Positions 1-4,872 of a stretch of 5,083 bases of DNA are shown one piece after another (the stretch's first letter is position 1; each line of letters opens with the position of its first letter). The notes under the pieces are model-generated. The model ran no database searches, was not told the origin of the DNA, and worked only from the letters and a program-made list of their open reading frames with translations. The stretch spans positions 1 through 5,083 of the forward strand of contig MWAR01000443.1 in NCBI GenBank assembly GCA_002068715.1, written 5' to 3'. The DNA comes from a bacterium ADurb.Bin374. GTDB lineage: Bacteria > Riflebacteria > Ozemobacteria > Ozemobacterales > Ozemobacteraceae. A program made the translations under genes and the position numbers.

Positions 1-13
1 TCTCGAGGCCCGC

Positions 14-508
14 TCAGAGGAGCAGCAGGACGCTGCCGAGCGTTATCAGGACACCGCCGGCCGCGGTCATGCCCGAGATCTTTTCGCCGAGGACGAGCCA
101 GCCCAGGAATATCGAGACGACTGGCGCGCCGCCGAACAGCAGCGGAAACAGTTTCGAGACCTGACTGTCCCTGAGGGCTTCGTAATAGAAATACTGTGCT
201 ATAACTAGTGATATAATTCCGCTGGCCGCGAATCCCAGGATCTGCCTCATGCCGAGACTGTTCCAGCCTTCCCTTAGATGGGGTGCGGCATACAGAAGTG
301 GCAAAAGGGCGAGAACGGCGACCGAAACGCGAATGCCGATTCCAATAAATGGGGGGATCTTCTTCGCGTCCAGAGCCAATTTGTCAAATATCGGAATAAG
401 CCCCCATAAAACGAGCGTGGTGATGATGTATGCCGTAGTTCTCGTATTCAAGGCCATCTCCTGCAATTGTTCGATTCGAAGTGAATGAAATATCCTGTCC
501 CCCAGCAT
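14..508 (-). CDS. Half-size EamA/DMT-family membrane transporter
   Basis: This inner-membrane protein of the drug/metabolite transporter superfamily has a single EamA domain, where most members carry two. From the start at 508 it is 164 residues. Five hydrophobic segments are visible, at about 27-43, 54-75, 89-110, 119-140 and 144-163. The EamA-like features are WG at 35-36 in the first helix and the C-terminal pattern AL..S...L.PL..GGAPVVS....L.LGE, followed by a glycine-containing last helix. Half-size members are expected to work as dimers; the substrate cannot be read from sequence. Start choice is uncertain. Met18 (codon at 457-455) begins a more typical N-terminus, but its AGGAG touches the ATG with no spacer. 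The start at 508 has only a GAGG about 12 bases upstream. The third helix contains a run of A/T-ending codons (about 199-220). The gene is divergent from the HD-GYP gene. Confidence 0.85.
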   Translation of the reverse strand: MLGDRIFHSLRIEQLQEMALNTRTTAYIITTLVLWGLIPIFDKLALDAKKIPPFIGIGIRVSVAVLALLPLLYAAPHLREGWNSLGMRQILGFAASGIISLVIAQYFYYEALRDSQVSKLFPLLFGGAPVVSIFLGWLVLGEKISGMTAAGGVLITLGSVLLLL

Positions 509-633
509 AGCATAAATCGGCCTCGGCGGTATGAGGTGCGGGCTGCTGCATCAGGGAAAGTGCATCACTTCCTGCCTGGGTTCACGAGAAAGAACGTGAA
601 TGACAGTGGATGCGATGAAGGCGGCAGGACAGG

Positions 634-657
634 CTTCGACAAGCTCAGGGCGAACGG
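634..657. repeat. Interspersed REP-like imperfect palindrome
   Basis: The core TTCGACAAGCTCAGGGCGAA (635-654) has inverted ends, TTCG and CGAA, around an AGCT centre, and is followed by CGG. From memory, close variants of this sequence recur as intergenic repeats in genomes of many unrelated bacteria. Only one copy lies in this window, so repeat status rests on recognition rather than on copies seen here. It sits between the divergent transporter and HD-GYP genes, upstream of the predicted promoter of the latter. Its presence argues against extending the HD-GYP reading frame upstream of 780. Confidence 0.6.
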
Positions 658-697
658 ATGGTTATCATTCTGCAGGAATCGATAGGGTTGGAAGAAG

Positions 698-727
698 TTG
701 CCTTGAGGGGACGGGGCGCGTTATGCT
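698..727 (+). promoter_or_regulatory. Possible sigma-70-type promoter for the HD-GYP gene
   Basis: A TTGCCT -35-like box (698-703) and a TATGCT -10-like box (722-727) are separated by 18 bases, each matching the consensus at 4 of 6 positions. Transcription would start near 734 and leave a leader of roughly 45 bases before the ATG at 780. Position and spacing are good, but the boxes are only moderate and the organism's sigma factor preferences are unknown. Confidence 0.4.
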
Positions 728-765
728 TTTTCGAAATGCCAGGGGCTTGCATGCGGTATCAACCT

Positions 766-772
766 GGGAGGG
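766..772 (+). promoter_or_regulatory. Ribosome binding site fixing the HD-GYP start at 780
   Basis: GGGAGGG lies 7 bases before the ATG at 780. The reading frame stays open upstream to 600, but no comparable site precedes that start, and the extra 60 codons run through the interspersed repeat and the likely promoter. The 780 start is therefore preferred. Confidence 0.75.
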
Positions 773-779
773 CGCAACG

Positions 780-1739
780 ATGAAACCACTCGAACTCAGC
801 TCGATCTCTGAAGTCTGGAAAACCGTGCTGGCGCAGCTGACTGCGGCGATCGCCGGTGTCGGCGGGGAAGTCCAGGTCTGGTTCCCCTGGGGCCGCACCT
901 GGCGTGGTCACGATGGCCGGGGCTCGCTTCCTCCGACCGAACTGCCCGACGAACTGTCGACGGCCCATGCGGGCATGCATTTCGCCGGCCGCTGGTGGAA
1001 GCCCGTTTCGGCCGCCGGCATGACCTGGCTGATCAGCTTTCGGGTCGTCGAGGGAACGGAAGCCGCGCTCTCCGGTTGGCAGCAGCCGAAAGAGGCTGAG
1101 TCAGCCCTGAGCCTGCTCGGCGAGTTCGTCAGGCTCGAATCCCTGCTCGGGCTGTTCCTGAAAGTTCTCGAAAACAGGGCCATCGAGGAGTTCGGCCACT
1201 GGGACCGCGTCCGCAACTACTGCGTCGCGATCGGCCGGAACATGGGTCTCTCCCAGCGCGAACTCGTCGATCTCGAGCTGGCCGGCTTGCTTCATGACAT
1301 CGGCAAAGTCTCGATTCCAGCGGCGCTTCTGGAAGAGCGGCGACCGCTTTCCGCGGCTGAGCGCCGCCAGGTCGAGTCTCATGCGATGGTCGGCTCCGCG
1401 ATGATTCGCGAGATTCCCGGCTTCGACCGGGTCGCCGATGCCGTGCTGTCGCACCACGAGTCCCCCGACGGATCCGGCTACCCGCGCGGTCTCCGCGATC
1501 CCGACATCCCGCTCGCCGGCCTTATCGTTTCGGTTGCCGACGCCTTCGATGCCATGACGCATTACCGGCCCTATGCCGCCGAACGCACGTATCGCGAATC
1601 GATCGTCGAGATGTCGGGCCGGCGCGGAAAATACGACGAGCGCGTGCTCTGGTCGCTCCAGCAGGTCCTGAAACAGCTCGGGATCCTCGAGGTGCGCCCG
1701 ATTACGGCTCCTCCCCAGGAAACGGCTTCCCAGTCCTAG
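780..1739 (+). CDS. HD-GYP domain protein, predicted c-di-GMP phosphodiesterase
   Basis: This is a 319-residue cytoplasmic protein with no signal peptide or membrane segment. The HD-GYP domain covers about residues 131-305. Its metal-ligand pattern is complete: E136 and H140 four residues apart, H172-D173 with K176 (LLHDIGK), H201, H225-H226 (HHESPDGSGYP) and D254 (VADAFDAMTHYRPY). The GYP signature is intact at 233-235. Families with this full set, including the extra Glu and His, are known as metal-dependent phosphodiesterases that hydrolyse cyclic di-GMP, so an active enzyme is inferred. Residues 1-130 match no domain I recognise. They contain a Trp-rich stretch with predicted strands (33-90) and a long helix (about 104-131) leading into the catalytic domain, which fits a degenerate GAF-like or other sensor module. 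There is no receiver domain. The BMP gene follows after 37 bases, suggesting co-transcription. Confidence 0.92.
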   Translation: MKPLELSSISEVWKTVLAQLTAAIAGVGGEVQVWFPWGRTWRGHDGRGSLPPTELPDELSTAHAGMHFAGRWWKPVSAAGMTWLISFRVVEGTEAALSGWQQPKEAESALSLLGEFVRLESLLGLFLKVLENRAIEEFGHWDRVRNYCVAIGRNMGLSQRELVDLELAGLLHDIGKVSIPAALLEERRPLSAAERRQVESHAMVGSAMIREIPGFDRVADAVLSHHESPDGSGYPRGLRDPDIPLAGLIVSVADAFDAMTHYRPYAAERTYRESIVEMSGRRGKYDERVLWSLQQVLKQLGILEVRPITAPPQETASQS

Positions 1740-1764
1740 AATCATTGCAGGTAACACCTTGCCC

Positions 1765-1770
1765 GGAGGA
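1765..1770 (+). promoter_or_regulatory. Ribosome binding site fixing the BMP gene start at 1777
   Basis: GGAGGA lies 6 bases before the ATG at 1777. An in-frame alternative start at 1759 would overlap this site and would add six residues (MPGGII) ahead of a normal signal peptide, so it is disfavoured. Confidence 0.8.
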
Positions 1771-1776
1771 ATCATC

Positions 1777-2802
1777 ATGCGGCTTGTGACTCGGCTTCTG
1801 ATATGCTCTCTTTTCCTGTTCGCCTGCTCGCTGAACGCGCTTGCGGAAACCGCTTCCCGGACGCCTGCGAAAACGGTGCGGGTAGGCATCGTCCTGTCCG
1901 TCGGCGGGCTCGGCGATCACGCCTTCAACGACGCAGCGTATGCTGGAATTCAGAAGCTCCGGCAACTGCCCGGCTGTATCGTCGACGTGGTCGAACCGGG
2001 TGACGTGGCGGCCATCGAAAGCGGCCTCGAATTCCTCGCAGCCCGGCGGGCGAGCCTGGTCGCGGCGATCGGAATCTTCGCCAACGAAGCGGTTCGCCGG
2101 GTTGCCTCGAAATACCCCGACGTGCCGTTTGTTCTGCTCGACTCCGTTGTCGAGCTTCCCAACGTCATGTCGGTGCTGTTCAACGAAGAAGAAGGCTCCT
2201 TCTACGCTGGAGCGTTCGCGGGCCTCCTGACGAAAACCCAGAACATCGGATTCCTCGGCGGCATGGTATCTCCCGTGATTTCGGCGTTCGAAAAAGGCTT
2301 CCGCAACGGCATCGCGTTCGTGAATCCCCAGGCAAAACTGCTCATCGAGTATGCCGGTGACACTCCAGAAGCGTTCAACTCTCCCGAAACAGGGAAGAAG
2401 CTCGGCCTGAAGCTGGCGGCCGAAGGCGCCGACTTTGTCTACCATGCCGCCGGCCGCACCGGACTGGGCCTGATCGAAGCCTCTCGCCGCTCGTCGTTCC
2501 TGGTTATCGGCGTCGACGGCGATCAATCTGGCCTTGCCCCTGGGAAAGTCGCCGCCAGCATGGTGAAACGCCTCGACGTCGCCCTGGACACAGCCGTCAG
2601 GGCGGTTCTCGAAAACCGGTTCAAGGGCGGGGTCCTGACGCTCGGCCTGGCCGACGGGGGCATCGAACTGGATATTTCCAGGTTCAATGCAGGGCTCGTC
2701 ACTCCTCTTATCACCCAGCGCCTCGCCGAAGTCGAAGCGTTTCTTCTCCACCGCACCCCTGCATCCCAGAGCACATCAGGTTCTGACCGGCCCGGGAAGT
2801 GA
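1777..2802 (+). CDS. BMP (BmpA/PnrA/TmpC) family substrate-binding protein
   Basis: This is a 341-residue exported protein of the basic membrane protein family, the periplasmic or lipoprotein binding components of nucleoside-type ABC importers. The signal peptide is residues 1-23. Cleavage after ALA (23) is likely; C17 in LFAC is an imperfect lipobox, so lipoprotein processing is possible. Family blocks in order are GGLGDHAFND (43-52), the YPDVPFVLLDS block ending in D122-S123, NVMSVLFNEEEGSFYAGAFAG (129-149), FLGGMVSPVISAFEKGF (159-175), GADFVYHAAGRTG (217-229), GVDGDQ (245-250), SMVKR (261-265) and a late GG before the C-terminus. Characterised relatives bind purine nucleosides; the same ligand class is inferred here, not shown. 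Length is normal for the family, with a short Ser/Thr-rich polar tail. No permease or ATPase gene is adjacent. Linkage to the HD-GYP gene 37 bases upstream suggests shared expression. Confidence 0.93.
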   Translation: MRLVTRLLICSLFLFACSLNALAETASRTPAKTVRVGIVLSVGGLGDHAFNDAAYAGIQKLRQLPGCIVDVVEPGDVAAIESGLEFLAARRASLVAAIGIFANEAVRRVASKYPDVPFVLLDSVVELPNVMSVLFNEEEGSFYAGAFAGLLTKTQNIGFLGGMVSPVISAFEKGFRNGIAFVNPQAKLLIEYAGDTPEAFNSPETGKKLGLKLAAEGADFVYHAAGRTGLGLIEASRRSSFLVIGVDGDQSGLAPGKVAASMVKRLDVALDTAVRAVLENRFKGGVLTLGLADGGIELDISRFNAGLVTPLITQRLAEVEAFLLHRTPASQSTSGSDRPGK

Positions 2803-2824
2803 CCGGCCACAGGCGTTTCCGAGG

Positions 2825-2852
2825 GTACCTTCCGCACCCCCGGGGGCGGTAC
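2825..2852. repeat. GC-rich inverted repeat next to a -10 box
   Basis: A perfect ten-base palindrome CCCCCGGGGG (2837-2846) lies between outer arms GTACC (2825-2829) and GGTAC (2848-2852). The arms are unequally spaced from the core, 7 bases on the left and 1 on the right, so a hairpin would be bulged. No T-run follows, which speaks against an intrinsic terminator for the BMP gene. It overlaps where a -35 element would lie, so an operator role is possible. Confidence 0.4.
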
Positions 2853-2859
2853 GTATAAT
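2830..2859 (+). promoter_or_regulatory. Likely promoter for the glycine-zipper gene
   Basis: TATAAT (2854-2859) is a perfect -10 hexamer, 52 bases before the start codon at 2912. The best -35 candidate is weak: TTCCGC at 2830-2835 with an 18-base spacer. A strong -10 with a poor -35 would fit an activator-dependent promoter. The overlapping GC-rich inverted repeat is the obvious place for a regulator to bind. Confidence 0.5.
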
Positions 2860-2897
2860 GAAATAGTCTCGTACGCACCATAAGCCCTTCTTCATGC

Positions 2898-2904
2898 AGG
2901 AGGA
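2898..2904 (+). promoter_or_regulatory. Ribosome binding site fixing the start at 2912
   Basis: AGGAGGA lies 7 bases before the ATG at 2912. An in-frame ATG at 2894 lies just upstream of this site and would place it inside the coding region, so 2912 is preferred. An ATG at 2918 is also in frame but further from the optimum. Confidence 0.8.
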
Positions 2905-2911
2905 ACGTTCT

Positions 2912-3649
2912 ATGATCATGAACATCACGTATCGCAGGCGTCAGGAGGTCTCGATTCTCCTGGTTCTTTCGATGGTCTTTTCCCTCTGGGCGGCCGTTCC
3001 CCAGCGCGCCGACGCCGGTTTCCTGGACAGCGTCGGAAAGGTCCTGAAAGGCGTCGTCGTCACGGCGGACAGCCTGGCCGGAGCCGCCATGGGCGCGGTG
3101 CTTGGCATGGCCGTGGGCGGCGGTCCGATCGGCATGGTTGCCGGCGGGGTCGGCGGATTCATCGTCGCCAAGAAACTCATGGGATGGGCCACATCCAGTT
3201 TCGCCAACGTCGCGACCGTGCTTGGCGCAGTCGGCGGCGGCCTCCTCATGGCCGGAATGGGCTTCCCGATGCTCGCCATCGGCGTCATCGGCGGCGGCCT
3301 CATCGCGCGTGGCATCGCCGCACTGATCAAGAAACTCACGGGAAAGAGCGCGATCCTCATCAATAAAGAGCGATTGGTGATCCAGGAGGAACGCTCGAAG
3401 TCGATCATCGAACGCCGCCTGGCCGAAGCGGGTACGACCGCGGCGGCGGCAACCGCGGCCCCGACCTCTACCGCGACGGTCACCTCCGGGGAAAAGACAT
3501 CCGAGCAGGTCTACGACCAGTATCTCGCCGCCTATCGCGCCTACATGGCAGCGACCCAGACCGGCGATGCCAAGGCCGCCCAACAGGCCTACACGGAGTA
3601 TCAGAAATATCTGACTCTCTATAATCAGATGCTCAAGAGCGGCAAGTAA
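2912..3649 (+). CDS. Secreted glycine-zipper protein of unknown function
   Basis: I do not recognise a named family for this 245-residue protein. A Sec signal peptide is clear: a basic start (YRRR, 7-10), a hydrophobic core (about 13-29) and likely cleavage after ADA at 35. The mature part has a small amphipathic stretch, then two glycine/alanine-rich hydrophobic segments at about 54-87 and 98-138, full of GxxxG-type spacings and GGG clusters, separated by KKLMGW. These resemble glycine-zipper segments that pack in membranes. A charged helix follows (145-172), then an Ala/Thr-rich linker (173-195). The helical C-terminus (196-243) is rich in Tyr and Ala with the spacing YDQYLAAYRAYM and YTEYQKYLTLY. 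A membrane-embedded or envelope structural role is inferred only from this architecture. The gene has its own promoter and a strong terminator, so it appears to be a single-gene transcription unit. Confidence 0.85.
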   Translation: MIMNITYRRRQEVSILLVLSMVFSLWAAVPQRADAGFLDSVGKVLKGVVVTADSLAGAAMGAVLGMAVGGGPIGMVAGGVGGFIVAKKLMGWATSSFANVATVLGAVGGGLLMAGMGFPMLAIGVIGGGLIARGIAALIKKLTGKSAILINKERLVIQEERSKSIIERRLAEAGTTAAAATAAPTSTATVTSGEKTSEQVYDQYLAAYRAYMAATQTGDAKAAQQAYTEYQKYLTLYNQMLKSGK

Positions 3650-3670
3650 GCCCTCGACGGCCGAACCCAC

Positions 3671-3710
3671 ACCGCCCGGCGGAGCTAACTGCCGGGCGGT
3701 TCTTTTTTTT
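3671..3710 (+). terminator. Rho-independent terminator of the glycine-zipper gene
   Basis: A perfect 10-base-pair stem (ACCGCCCGGC at 3671-3680 with GCCGGGCGGT at 3691-3700) encloses a 10-base loop. It is followed directly by TC and eight T residues (3701-3710). It begins 21 bases after the stop codon. Confidence 0.95.
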
Positions 3711-3730
3711 ATCCGCAGATACCCGCAGAT
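3711..3730. repeat. Two tandem 10-base units containing CCGCAGAT
   Basis: The units ATCCGCAGAT (3711-3720) and ACCCGCAGAT (3721-3730) differ at one position and lie immediately after the terminator T-run. Two units are too few to call a repeat array. The sequence between here and the mtnP promoter (3731-3820) holds no gene that I can support. Confidence 0.45.
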
Positions 3731-3821
3731 CACATACGCGAAGCCTTGTCCCGGAACGTTGAAAAAGCCTTGAAGAATGAAAGCCACCCGTTTGCCTTGG
3801 GCCAGCCGAAAGGAGAGACCC

Positions 3822-3850
3822 TTTTGTGACTGTATGTGATAAAATATAAA
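3822..3850 (+). promoter_or_regulatory. Candidate promoter of mtnP in an AT-rich segment
   Basis: TATAAA (3845-3850) matches the -10 consensus at 5 of 6 positions. Upstream T-rich sequence offers a weak -35: TTTTGT at 3822-3827 with a 17-base spacer, or TTGTGA at 3824-3829 with 15. The AT-rich block at 3839-3862 stands out in GC-rich surroundings, as promoters often do. A second candidate is the extended -10 TGGTATTGT (3951-3959), which lacks a good -35. With the first site the mtnP leader would be about 145 bases. Confidence 0.45.
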
Positions 3851-3862
3851 TATAGCTATATT
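3849..3862. promoter_or_regulatory. 14-base perfect palindrome, possible operator
   Basis: AATATAGCTATATT is perfectly palindromic and overlaps the 3' edge of the candidate -10 box and the expected transcription start of mtnP. Such placement fits a repressor site. The low-complexity AT composition makes chance palindromes more likely, so this is tentative. Confidence 0.35.
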
Positions 3863-3987
3863 CTGCTGCGTTCTCCCTTTTGGCCGCTCATGAGAGAAAA
3901 TTGGGGCCAGAGACTCGACTTGAAGTGTCCCTGCGGTGTCAGTGAAAATGTGGTATTGTCGGGGCGAACCGAGTTCTCATTTCACCA

Positions 3988-3997
3988 GGAGGGGAGG
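3988..3997 (+). promoter_or_regulatory. Double ribosome binding site before mtnP
   Basis: AGGAGGGGAGG carries two overlapping Shine-Dalgarno cores. The distal AGGAGG (3988-3993) is 4 bases from an ATG at 3998 and 10 from an ATG at 4004. The proximal GGAGG (3993-3997) is 6 bases from 4004. Both cores have acceptable spacing only to 4004, so that start is preferred, though 3998 would add just two residues (Met-His). Confidence 0.7.
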
Positions 3998-4003
3998 ATG
4001 CAC

Positions 4004-4816
4004 ATGGCGACAGGAACGGCTCCGCGAGCCGATATCGGGATCTTCGGCGGAAGCGGCTTCTACTCGTTCGTGACGAAAACGGAAGAGGTGAAAATCAACA
4101 CGCCCTACGGCGCGCCCAGCGACACCGTCGAAATCGGGGAAGTGGGCGGCGTGCGCATCGCGTTCATTCCGAGACACGGCCGCGGCCACGGCATTCCGCC
4201 CCATGCCGTGAACTACCGCGCCAATCTATGGGCCATGCGGGAACTCGGCGTGTCCCGCATCATTTCGCCCTGCGCCTGCGGATCGCTCCAGCCCGACATC
4301 AGGCCGGGCGAGTTCGTCGTGTCCGACCAGTTCGTCGATCGCACGAATGGCCGGAAGGACACCTTCTGCGACGGCCCGTCCGTCATGCACATTTCTTCCG
4401 CCGACCCCTACTGCCCCGAACTGCGTGAGATCGCGGTGCGCGTCATCCGTGAAAACGGCATCAAGGCCCACGACGGCGGCACCATCGTCGTCATCCAAGG
4501 GCCGCGCTTCTCGACCAAGGCCGAAAGCCACTGGTTCACCAAGATGGGCTGGCATACCGTCAACATGACCCAATACCCCGAGGTCGTGCTTGCCCAAGAA
4601 CTCGGGATCTGCATCGTAAATATAGCACTAGTTACAGATTACGACGCCGGCCTTGTCGGCGATGTTCCCGAGGTTACGGCGGCCGAGGTCATGGAGGTCT
4701 TCAAGCACAACGCGGAAAACCTGCGTCGCATCATGGAACCGCTGATCAAAGCGATCCCGCGCGAGCGCAGCCGGTGCCGCTGCCGGCAGAAACCAGCCGA
4801 GGGAATCATTTCCTGA
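4004..4816 (+). CDS. mtnP: S-methyl-5'-thioadenosine phosphorylase
   Basis: This cytosolic enzyme of the PNP/MTAP family cleaves 5'-methylthioadenosine with phosphate into adenine and 5-methylthioribose-1-phosphate, salvaging the by-product of polyamine and related SAM chemistry. The 270-residue product shows the phosphate-binding GGSG (15-18), PRHGRGH (56-62), the ACGSL block (91-95), GEFVVSDQFVDRT (102-114), IQGPRFSTKAES (164-175), NMTQYPE (187-193) and TDYDAG (211-216). D212 and D214 correspond to the Asp pair that contacts the adenine ring in human MTAP, whereas inosine/guanosine phosphorylases usually have Asn there. This favours methylthioadenosine, although methylthioinosine or broader use cannot be excluded. 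The last 18 residues form an Arg/Cys-rich tail (RERSRCRCRQ) beyond the usual domain end. Codons 205-212 switch abruptly to A/T-ending, partly rare codons. An upstream in-frame GTG at 3836 is disfavoured because it reads through promoter-like DNA. Confidence 0.93.
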   Translation: MATGTAPRADIGIFGGSGFYSFVTKTEEVKINTPYGAPSDTVEIGEVGGVRIAFIPRHGRGHGIPPHAVNYRANLWAMRELGVSRIISPCACGSLQPDIRPGEFVVSDQFVDRTNGRKDTFCDGPSVMHISSADPYCPELREIAVRVIRENGIKAHDGGTIVVIQGPRFSTKAESHWFTKMGWHTVNMTQYPEVVLAQELGICIVNIALVTDYDAGLVGDVPEVTAAEVMEVFKHNAENLRRIMEPLIKAIPRERSRCRCRQKPAEGIIS

Positions 4817-4820
4817 AAAG

Positions 4821-4860
4821 ACTGCGGGCGCGCCTCGACCGAGACGCGCCCGCAGTGTCT
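4821..4860. terminator. Bidirectional terminator between convergent genes
   Basis: A perfect 12-base-pair stem (ACTGCGGGCGCG at 4821-4832 with CGCGCCCGCAGT at 4845-4856) has a 12-base loop, within which CTC and GAG could extend pairing. Short T-runs follow on both strands: GTCTTT on the plus strand and CTTTTC on the minus strand. It begins 4 bases after the mtnP stop and lies just downstream of the minus-strand kinase stop at 4873, so it probably serves both genes. Confidence 0.85.
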
Positions 4861-4872
4861 TTCCGGTCTCGT

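Noticed and set aside
485..685. Small plus-strand frame between the divergent genes
   Set aside because: It has no ribosome binding site, an unremarkable composition, and runs through the interspersed repeat.
600..779. Extension of the HD-GYP reading frame upstream to 600
   Set aside because: No ribosome binding site is seen at 600, and the segment crosses the interspersed repeat and a likely promoter. A strong site precedes the ATG at 780.
1101..1889. Long open frame on the minus strand across the HD-GYP gene
   Set aside because: It mirrors the GC-rich coding strand, lacks family features, and is fully explained by the conserved plus-strand protein.
1702..2751. Long open frame on the minus strand across the BMP gene
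   Set aside because: Its product is rich in charged residues without domains, and the plus-strand BMP protein accounts for the region with clear family motifs.
3711..3730. CRISPR or larger tandem array
   Set aside because: Only two 10-base units are present, with no spacers and no further copies.
2711..3787. 358-codon open frame on the minus strand across the glycine-zipper gene
   Set aside because: It contains low-complexity Gly/Arg runs typical of antisense reading of Ala/Gly codons, and it crosses a strong terminator. The plus-strand gene has a signal peptide and ribosome binding site.
3809..3850. Tiny leader peptide (GTG at 3826, seven codons) after an AGGAGAG
   Set aside because: It overlaps the -35 to -10 region of the candidate mtnP promoter, so it would probably not be transcribed from it, and the peptide shows no attenuator-like bias.
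3863..3997. SAM- or purine-type riboswitch in the mtnP leader
   Set aside because: I could not find the conserved core sequences or paired-helix layout of a known riboswitch class by eye.
3836..4003. Extension of the mtnP frame upstream to a GTG at 3836
   Set aside because: The region is AT-rich promoter-like DNA, the extra residues match nothing in the family, and a strong double ribosome binding site precedes 3998/4004.
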